NCBI RefSeq assembly: GCF_022539315.1
Contig: NC_066317.1
Span: forward strand, 69,793,000 to 69,856,999
DNA from: Serinus canaria
Lineage: Eukaryota; Chordata; Aves; Passeriformes; Fringillidae
Direction of reading: 5' to 3'
DNA length: 64,000 nucleotides
Positions 1 to 11,729 of the stretch are shown here, one piece after another; within the stretch, counting starts at the first letter, position 1; every line of letters starts with the position of its first letter. A program made the translations under genes and the position numbers. A model generated the notes under the pieces. It searched no databases, had not been told where the DNA came from, and worked only from the letters and a program-made list of their open reading frames with translations.

Positions 1-104
1 TGGAGTGCCACAAAAGCCTCAGAATGTCCCAGGAATTTGGGATTTTCAGGGCTCACCAAGGCTCAGAATGTTCCAGAACTTTGGGGTTCCTGGTTCCTCT
101 TCAG

Positions 105-4183
<4,079 letters not shown>

Positions 4184-5238
4184 AATTTCGGGAATATTTG
4201 GGAATGTTTGGGAATATCCAGAAGATTCCCCAGCCAGAATATCCCAAATTTTGCCCCTTTCTGGGAATTCTTTGGGAATTCAGAGACTTGGACACTCCTG
4301 GAGGTGCCGACCACGCTTGGGGTTTTTCCTGCTGATTCCTTGGGAATGTTTTCATGGAAAATCTTGGGAATTTGGGGGAATTTCCCAATTCCCTGAGGAT
4401 TTTTTTTTTTTGGAGCTGCTCCTGGATTTTCCTGAGGGTTCCACAGAGCCGTGAATGAAAAAAAAAATACGGGGAAAAATCGGGATCAATCCAGAAGATT
4501 CCACGCTGTCCCTTCATCCCGTTTTCCAGAAGGAATGATCCCAAAAAAAATCAGGATCTGGGTGGTTTAAATCCTGGAAATTCCCGTTTTTCCCTCCAGC
4601 AAAGCCTTGGGAAGGAGTTGATGGGAAGGGGTTTTCCCTGGGAATCTCAGTTTTCCAAGGAATCCCCAGAATTCCGGGTTTTCCTGACCCTGCAGACGAG
4701 GGGGAATGTTGAGAATTCCCAGATTTTTCCTTCCTCTTCCAAGTGGTGAAAATCCTCTGAGGGAGCTGCAAATTTCTTCTTTCCCATCAGAAAATTCCCT
4801 TTTTTTTTTTTCCCCTGGATTTTTCCATTCCCACCCCAGCCAGGCTTGGGAATTCCCAATCCAGAAGATTTTTTTTGAGGAATTCTCCCCAAAAAATTCC
4901 TTTGGAAAAGCTGGAATTTTGCTCCGAGACCTCTTGGATTGGGATTTTTTTGTTGTTGCTTTTTTTGGGTTTTTTCCCCCTCTGGATCGGCTTGAAAATT
5001 CCAGGATGGGAATGAGGAAAATCAGGAATTCCTGATTCCTTTGAACCCTGATTTTCCTGGGAATTTTTCCAGATGTTTTTCCATATTTTTCCAGCTTGGA
5101 TTTCCAGGAGCTGAATCAGATTTTAGGGAAGTCGTGGAATTCCGTCAATATTTAACCAGGAAAAGGAAATTTGGGATGAAACCCCCGGAAATTTGGGAAA
5201 AACATTCCCAGAAACACCGAGAATGAGGGAAATTGACG

Positions 5239-5244
5239 AATAAA
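5239..5244 (+). terminator. candidate poly(A) signal for TEX261
   Basis: AATAAA is followed within 30 bases by T/G-rich sequence (TTGGGGTTTGGAGGG). It lies 1.06 kb after the TEX261 stop. Confidence 0.4.
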
Positions 5245-5927
5245 GTGGAAAAATCCTGGATTTTCCTTGGGGTTTGGAGGGTTTTTATTGGGATTGGGAT
5301 TTTTCCGGGTCCCTGGAAGTGTCCAAGGCCAGGTTGTGGAATTTGGACGGAATTTTGCCACGGGAATTCCAGGATTTTGGGGGAAATCCATGGATCCAGA
5401 TCCCAATCTGGGATAAAGCTCCAGGAAAGTTCCAGGATTTGGAGAAGTCTGGGAAAAATCTCCAGGATGTGGGAAAAATCCGTGGAAAAACTCCAGGATT
5501 TGGAAAAATCCAGGAAGAAACTCCAGGAAAGTTCCAGGATTTGGGAAAAATCCGGGAAGAAGCTTCAGGAAAGTTCCAGGATTTGGGAAAAAACTCCAGG
5601 ATTTGGGAAAAATCTGGGAAAATTTCTTGCTTCTTTTCCATCAGGAATTTCCCTTTTTTGTGGTTTTTTTTTTTTTTTGGGCCTCTCCTTCCCATTTTTT
5701 CTCCTGGAAAATCCACAGGGGAAAAGGAGCAGGAATTCAAGGAAATTTGGGGAAAAAAATCCCTCCCAGCCTTAAATCTTTGAGTTCCAGCTGGAAAAGG
5801 AGGGAAAAAAACAAACTGGGAAAAGAACAAATCCAAAGGAATTCCCGAGGAATGGAGGATTTGGGATTCCTGGGAAAGGAGCTTTGGAATGCCAGGAATA
5901 ATTCCAGGTGGTCTCAGATCCAAGGGA

Positions 5928-5944
5928 AATAAAAGGATTTTATT
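5928..5944. terminator. paired convergent poly(A) signals
   Basis: A plus-strand AATAAA at 5928-5933 and a minus-strand AATAAA at 5944-5939 sit five bases apart in a near-palindrome. They lie between the stop codons of the convergent TEX261 (+) and shootin-like (-) genes. A GT-rich stretch, TGGATGTTGT, follows on the plus strand. Confidence 0.45.
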
Positions 5945-7155
5945 TGGATGTTGTAGGAAAGGAGGAGCTGGCGGAGGTTCTGTGGGATTTGGGGAAGGAA
6001 TTCCCGAATTTTGGGGGAATTTGGGAGGGTGGGATGGAATTCTGTGGGGTGGGCGGGGCTTGGGTCGTTCCCAAGGCAAAGCAAGGCGGAATTCCAGGGG
6101 ATCCCGGTTTTCCAGGGGTTCCCAGGAGGGTGGGAAATTCTGGGATAAAAGGGTGGGAAATTCCGGGAAAGGAGGGTGGGAAATGCTGGGAAAAGAAGCA
6201 GGAAAATCTGGGAGAGGAGGGCGGGAAATTCAGGGAACTGAGGGTGAAAAATCCTGGAAAAATCTTGGGAATAGAGGGTGGGAAATCCTGGGAAATGAGG
6301 CAGGAAAATCCCAGGAAATGAGAGTGGGAAATCCTGGAAGAGGAGGGCGGAAAATTCAGGGAATTGAGGGTGGGAAGTCCTGGAAAGGAGGGTGGAAAAT
6401 CTTGGGGGAAAAAGGATGGGAAATCCTTGGAAATTAGAATGGGAAATCCTGGGAATTGAGGGTGGAAAATCTTTGGAATTGGGGGTGGGAAATCCTGGAA
6501 AGAGGGGCGGAAAATCCTGGGAAATGAGGCCGGAAAATCTTGGGAAAGGAGGGTGGAAAATCCTGGGAAAACCCTAGAAGAGGAGGGCAGAAAATTCAAG
6601 GAATTGAGGGTGGAAAATCCTGGGAAATGAGCATGGGAAGTCCTGGAGAAATCTTGGGGAAAAAAGGGATGGAAATTCCTGGGAAAGGAGGCAGGAAAAT
6701 CCTGGGAGTTGAGGGTGGGAAAATCCTGGAAATGAGAGTGGAAAATCTTGGGGAAAAAAGGGGTGGAAAATCCTGGGAAAGGGGGGTGAGGAATGATGGA
6801 AATCCAGGGTGGAAAATCCTGAGAAATCCTGGGAATGGAGGTCAGGAAATCTGGGAAATGAGGGCAGAAAATCTTGGGGAAAAAGGGTGGAAAATCCTGG
6901 GAAAGGAGGGCGGGAAATCCTGGGAAAGGAGGGCAGGAAATCCTGGCAAATAAGGGTGGGAAATTCAGGGAATTGAGGGCAGGAAATTCTGGGAATTGAG
7001 GATGGGAAGTCCTGGAAAGGAGGCAGGAAAATCTTGGGAACAGAGGAGGGTGGAAAATCTTGGGGGAAAAGGGTGGAAGACCCTGGGAACTGATGGTGGG
7101 AAAATCCCAGAAAACGAAGGTGGAAAATCCCGGGAAAGGAGGGCAGGAATTCCCG
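5940..7155. repeat. minisatellite, GGGAAATCCTGGGAAAGGAGG type
   Basis: Units of about 28-30 bp (GGTGGGAAATCCTGGGAAAGGA and variants) are repeated, clearest from 6110. The array covers the probable 3' UTR of the shootin-like gene, up to its stop codon at 7167. Confidence 0.85.
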
Positions 7156-7166
7156 GGAAGCGGCTC

Positions 7167-7345
7167 CTAGGCGTTGTCCCCGCTGTCCCAAGCCCAGCGA
7201 GGGCGGGGACGCGTCCTGGGGAGGCCACCAAGGCCCCGGGGCCGGAAGGGGACACCGGCCCTGTCCTGGTCCCGGTCCTTATCCCGGTCCTTATCCTGGT
7301 CCTGGTCCTGGTCCTTATCCCGGTCCCGGTCCTTGTCGCGGTTTC
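7167..7345 (-). CDS. shootin-like last exon, D/K/R/Q-rich tail
   Basis: Acceptor GGCTTTCCCAG. It encodes [19 protein letters not shown] and so on, from a GACCGGGATAAG-type hexamer repeat, then GVPFRPRGLGGLPR and WAWDSGDNA with TAG at 7169-7167. It joins the preceding exon in frame through a split glycine codon. Last-exon status is inferred. Confidence 0.55.
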
Positions 7346-10300
7346 CTGGGAAAGCCACGACAGGGATGGCAGCGGGGGCAGGAGGGGACAGGAGGTGGCA
7401 GCTGCCGGTGTCACCTCTGCGCCCTCCCTGGGGACATTCCCAGCTCCGTACCCGCGTCCGGCTCCTTCCCAGCTCCGTCGCGCTCCTGTGTTCCTGTGGA
7501 ATTCCCCGTGGAACTGGTGCCCGTGGAGTTGGTGCCCTTGGAACTGGTGCCCATGGAATTCCCGGTGGAATTCCCCATGGACTGGTTTCCCATGGCATTG
7601 GTGCCCATGGAATTCCTCATGAAATTGATTCTCATGGAACTGGTGCCCTTGGAATGGTTTCCCATGGAATTGATGCCCATGGAATGGTTCTCCATGGACT
7701 GGTTTCCCATGGAATTCCCCATGGAACTGGTGCCCATGGAATTGGTGCCCTTGGAATTCCTCAAGGAATTGGTGCCCATGGACTGGTTTCCCATGGAATT
7801 GATGCCCACGGTATTCCCCATGGAATTCCCCATAGAATTCCCCATGGACTGGTTTCCCATGGAATTGGTGCCCATGGAATTGGTGCCCATGGACTGGTTT
7901 CCCATGGAATTGGTGCCTGTGGAATTCCCCATGGAATTGGTGCCCATGGCATTGGTGCCCGTGGAATTCCCCATGGCATTGGTGGCCATGGAATTGCTCA
8001 TGGCATGGGTGCCCATGGACTGGTTTCCCATGGAATTGGTGCCCATGGCATTGGTAGCCATGGAATTCCCCATGGAATTGGTGCCCATGGCATTGGTGCC
8101 CGTGGAATTCCCCATGGAATTGGTGCCCATGGACTGGTTTCCCATGGAATTGGTGCCCATGGACTGGTTCCCCATGGAATTGGTGCCCATGGACTGGTTT
8201 CCCATGGAATGGGTGCCCATGGACTGGTTTCCCATGGAATTGGTGCCCATGGACTGGTTTCCCATGGAATTGGTGCCCATGGACTGGTTTCCCATGGAAT
8301 TGGTGCCCATGGACTGGTTTCCCCCGGGATCCCCCATGGAAGCGTCCAGGGCCCGGCGGCGCCGCTCCAGGATGGATCCCAGCTCCAGGGCGGATCCGCG
8401 CTCCTGATCCCGGCTCTTCCGGCTGCGCCTCCGGCTCGGCCTCCGCAGGGCGCCCTGAGACACACGGGGACACCGAGGGGACACTGAGGGGACATCGAGG
8501 GGACATCGAGGGGACACCGAGGGGACACTGCAGGGACAGCAAGGGGACACCGTGGGTGTACAAAGGGCACATCTAAAGGGGCACCAGGGGGACACGATGG
8601 GGACAGAAAGGGGACACCATGGGGACATCAAAGGGGCACAAAAGGGGACAGCAAGGGGAGGGATACCAAGGGGACATCGTGGGAACATCAAGGGGACACC
8701 ATGGGGACTTCAAGGGGACACTGCAGGGACAGCGCGGCAACACCGTGGGTGTACAAAGGGGCACCAGGGGGACGTGATGGGGACAGCATGGGGACATCGA
8801 AGAGACACCACAGGGACACCAAGAGGATGTTGAGGGGACACTGAGGGGACATCAAGGGCCACCAAAGGGGCACAAAGGGACACAAAGGAGACACCACAGG
8901 GACAGAATGGGGACACTGCAGGGCGGGCATGGGGACACCACGGGGACACCATGGGGACACCACGGGGACATCAAGGGGAGGGATATCAATGGGACATCAA
9001 AGGGACACCGAGGGGACATTGAGGGGACGCAAAGGGGGCATGATGGCATTGAGGGGACAGTGTGGGGACATCAAAGGAACACCAAGGGGACATTGAGGGG
9101 ACACCATGGGGGCGTGATGGGGGCATTGAGAGGACACCAAGGGGACAGTGTGGGGACATCATGGGGACCCTGGCAACACCATGGGGACCCAAAGGGGACA
9201 TCATGGGGACACCAAGAAGACACCACCACGGGGACATCAAGGGGACACTAGGGGAATACCATGAAGGCGTGATGGGGACATTGAGGGGACAGTGTGGGGA
9301 CATCAAAGGGACATAATGGGGACTCCATGGGGACACAAAGGGGACATCAAAGGTAGCACTGAGGGGACAGCGTGGGGACATCATGGGGACACCAAGGGGA
9401 CAGCGCTGCCCACCAGGATCCCCTGCAGCTCCAGCGCTGCGCTCCTCCTCTTGCTGGCCACGGAGTCCTGCTGGGAAATCGGGAATGGCTCAATCCCGGA
9501 ATTCCTGCCCCCGGGAATGCCAGGCCTGCCAGCCCGCTGTCCCCGTTGTCACCTGGCACGGGCGTGGCCTGGCCCTGGCCGGCCGCAGGACGATCCCGGT
9601 GCGGATCCGCTCCAGCATCTCCTGCACGGCCCGGGCACGGATGTCCTCGGTCCCCGAGTCACCTGCCAGGGTGGCACCGCGTGTCACCTCCCCGTGCTGG
9701 GGACAGGGCTGGGGACACACTGAGGGTGGGGCTGTCCCCTCCCCGGGCAGTGCCACCCTGTCCCCAAATCACCCCCAGTGGAGCTCAGGGACCCCTGGAG
9801 AGCCCCCTGTCCCTGTGACACCTTGGGGACACTCCTGATGTCACCCACCCCCCCACCCTGGTGGCACTTTGGGGACACTCCCAATGTCCCCACCCTGGTG
9901 GCACTCTGGGGACACTCCTGATGTCCCCCACCCTGGTGGCACTCTGGGGACACTCCCGATGTCCCCACCCTGGTGGCACTCTGGGGACACTCCCGATGTC
10001 CCCACCCTGGTGGCACTCTGGGGACACTCCCCATGTCCCCACCCTGGTGGCACTTTGGGGACACTCCCGATGTCCCCCACCCTGGTGGCACTCTGGGGAC
10101 ACTCCCGATGTCCCCACCCTGGTGGCACTTTGGGGACACTCCCGATGTCCCCACCCCTCAGGACTCACTCTGCTCCAGGTTTTTCCGCGCCTTCCTCTGC
10201 CTGAGGGCGGCCAGGGGGCTGCGGGGGGGACAGGAGGTGACACCGGAGGGGACAGGAGGTGACACCTCACGTCTGTCACCCCGTCCCCTCCCCTCCAGGG

Positions 10301-10489
10301 GACAGTCAGGGTGGGGACAGCGGTTTTCCAGGAATATTCCAGGAGATTGATTGGAAAAGCCACCGGGATGTGTCACCTACTCGTCGGGGACAGTGGTGGC
10401 AGCGGGCGGTGGCAGCGGTGGCGGCGGTGGCACCTCGGGGTGGCTCTGAGGTGGCGGCTGCTGCGCCAGCTGCTCCCGGAGGGATCCCA
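7167..10489 (-). CDS. shootin-family gene, C-terminal part, six exons
   Basis: Six exons on the minus strand, phase-consistent throughout: 10381-10489, 10169-10218, 9553-9662, 9414-9470, 7452-8454 and 7167-7345. They follow the C-terminal order of shootin-1 (SHTN1), an actin-clutch protein of growing axons. First is a coiled-coil end (LREQLAQQ) with a proline run (PPPPPLPPP), then a basic RQRKARKN stretch. Next come AVQEMLERIRTGIVLRP (compare SHTN1 AVEEMMDRIKKGVHLRP), ALELQGIL and LELGSILERRRR (compare ELERILRRR). The penultimate exon is swollen by a 277-codon MG(N/T)(Q/N)S repeat, and the last ends in a DKDRDQD-rich tail. The 5' exons are missing at the gap at 11001-11500. Family placement is confident; whether this is SHTN1 itself or a paralogue is not settled. 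The splice from repeat exon to last exon is inferred from phase. Confidence 0.75.
7452..8454 (-). CDS. shootin-like penultimate exon with coding minisatellite
   Basis: Acceptor GTGTCTCAG. About 45 normal residues come first (LRRPSRRRSRKSRDQERG, then ALELGSILERRRRALDAS). From 8319 down to 7489 the frame is about 55 pentapeptides of MGNQS/MGTNS type. It then reads QERDGAGKEPDA to a donor GTACGG at 7451. If that donor is not used, the frame runs on to a stop just below 7414, giving a C-terminus ending MSPGRAQR. Confidence 0.65.
7489..8319 (-). repeat. 15-bp/30-bp minisatellite inside coding exon
   Basis: The 30-bp unit is two related 15-mers, GGAAACCAGTCCATG and GGCACCAATTCCATG on the gene strand. 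Copies nearest the exon's 5' end are almost identical; those toward the 3' end are degenerate. The period is a multiple of three, so copy-number change keeps the frame. No stop occurs in any minus-strand frame over most of the array. Confidence 0.95.
8455..9400. repeat. GGGGACA-type minisatellite (intronic)
   Basis: Degenerate 11-13 bp units such as GGGGACACCATG and GGGGACATCAAG fill the intron between the exons at 9414-9470 and 7452-8454 of the shootin-like gene. Confidence 0.9.
9414..9470 (-). CDS. shootin-like exon: ALELQGIL motif
   Basis: Acceptor TTTCCCAG, donor GTGGGC. It is 57 bp, in phase 0 at both ends, and encodes QDSVASKRRSAALELQGIL. This corresponds to the AVDELKGIL segment of shootin-1. 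Confidence 0.75.
9553..9662 (-). CDS. shootin-like exon: LERIRTGIVLRP motif
   Basis: Acceptor CACCCTGGCAG, donor GTGACA. It encodes DSGTEDIRARAVQEMLERIR then TGIVLRPARARPRPCQ, the most recognisable shootin C-terminal motif in the gene. Confidence 0.8.
9825..10155. repeat. tandem repeat of about 37 bp, 8-9 copies
   Basis: Each unit contains ACACTCCCGATGTCCCCACC followed by CTGGTGGCACTCTGGGG. The array is intronic in the shootin-like gene. Confidence 0.95.
10169..10218 (-). CDS. shootin-like exon: basic segment
   Basis: Acceptor CCCCCCGCAG, donor GTGAGTCC. It encodes PLAALRQRKARKNLEQ, where shootin-1 has the basic stretch after its polyproline run. Phase fits both neighbours. Confidence 0.75.
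10381..10489 (-). CDS. shootin-like exon: coiled-coil end and proline run
   Basis: Acceptor CATTCCAG, donor GTAGGT. It encodes SLREQLAQQPPPQSHPE, then [17 protein letters not shown]. Confidence 0.7.
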
Positions 10490-10494
10490 CTGGA

Positions 10495-11000
10495 ATGAGG
10501 CGGGAACGGGATTGGGGATCCCTCTGGAATTGTCCGGAATCCCCTGGAACCCTCTAAAATCCCCCTGGAATCTGTCTGGAATTCCTCTGGAATGTTCTGG
10601 AATGTTCTGGAATCCCCTGGAATTTTTGGGAATACCCCCAGGAATATTCTGGAATCCCCCTTGGAATCTTCTGGAATCCCTTTGGAATCTCCCTGGAATT
10701 CCTCCAGAATCTTCTGGAACCCTCTGGGATTCTTTGGAATCCAGCTGGAATCCCCCCGGAACCTTCTGGAATTCTCCTGGAATCCCCCCTGGAATAATCT
10801 GGAATCGCTCTGGAATTTTCTGGAATCCCATTGGAATCCTCTCAAATCCTCCTGGAATCATCTGGAATCCTTCTGAAATCCTCTAAAATCCCTCTGGAAT
10901 TCTTTGAAATCTGTATGGAATCTTCTGGAATCCCCCTGGAATCCCTCTGGATTTTTCCCATAATCCTCTAAAATTCCCCTGGAATTTTTTTGAATCCCCC
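10495..11000. repeat. CTGGAATCC-type short tandem repeat up to the gap
   Basis: Degenerate units of 10-12 bp (CTGGAATCCCC, CTGGAATTCT) run directly into the N block, so the gap begins inside a repeat. Confidence 0.9.
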
Positions 11001-11500
11001 NNNNNNNNNNNNNNNNNNNNNNNNNNNNNNNNNNNNNNNNNNNNNNNNNNNNNNNNNNNNNNNNNNNNNNNNNNNNNNNNNNNNNNNNNNNNNNNNNNNN
11101 NNNNNNNNNNNNNNNNNNNNNNNNNNNNNNNNNNNNNNNNNNNNNNNNNNNNNNNNNNNNNNNNNNNNNNNNNNNNNNNNNNNNNNNNNNNNNNNNNNNN
11201 NNNNNNNNNNNNNNNNNNNNNNNNNNNNNNNNNNNNNNNNNNNNNNNNNNNNNNNNNNNNNNNNNNNNNNNNNNNNNNNNNNNNNNNNNNNNNNNNNNNN
11301 NNNNNNNNNNNNNNNNNNNNNNNNNNNNNNNNNNNNNNNNNNNNNNNNNNNNNNNNNNNNNNNNNNNNNNNNNNNNNNNNNNNNNNNNNNNNNNNNNNNN
11401 NNNNNNNNNNNNNNNNNNNNNNNNNNNNNNNNNNNNNNNNNNNNNNNNNNNNNNNNNNNNNNNNNNNNNNNNNNNNNNNNNNNNNNNNNNNNNNNNNNNN
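11001..11500. other. assembly gap, exactly 500 N
   Basis: The round size suggests a placeholder. It separates truncated ATP6V1B1 (exons 1-3 only) from a shootin-like gene with no 5' exons. Confidence 0.99.
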
Positions 11501-11630
11501 TTGGGACAGGGACCCGGGACAGGGGCAGAACCCGGGGACAGAGACAGAGCCTCAGGTCGCGTAGCCCCCGCGTGTCGCCGTGTGGGGGTGTCGCCGTGTC
11601 CCCGCGGTGTCGCCGTGTCCCCGCGCTCAC

Positions 11631-11729
11631 CTGCACGATGGCCTTGGTGCCCATCACCTCCAGCACCTGCCCGCTGCGGGTGGTGCCGTTGGGCAGGGTG
11701 AAGTTCACGATCTCGGCGTACTGGGCGAA
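11631..11729 (-). CDS. ATP6V1B1: ATP6V1B1 exon 3
   Basis: Acceptor GTCCCCACAG, donor GTGAGC. It is 99 bp and encodes [20 protein letters not shown] then [13 protein letters not shown]. Confidence 0.95.

Larger units (their letters stand above)
4184..5950 (+). other. TEX261: TEX261 3' UTR (likely extent)
   Basis: No coding sequence is seen after the stop. AATAAA signals on the plus strand occur at 5239-5244, followed by G/T-rich sequence, and at 5928-5933. Either could end the transcript. A short degenerate tandem repeat of CCAGGATTTGGGAAAAATCC type lies at about 5415-5625. Confidence 0.5.

Noticed and set aside
7174..8487. 437-residue and 303-residue plus-strand frames (GLVSHGIGAH, VPMDWFPMEL)
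   Set aside because: Opposite-strand shadows of the shootin-like coding minisatellite. The minus frame has exon borders and family motifs; these do not.
9825..10155. Possible CRISPR-like array (regular 37-bp repeats)
   Set aside because: Units are contiguous with no unique spacers, and the context is a vertebrate intron.
4184..10500. ANKRD53, expected here from mammalian synteny
   Set aside because: No ankyrin-repeat coding sequence is visible; the exons present match the shootin family instead.
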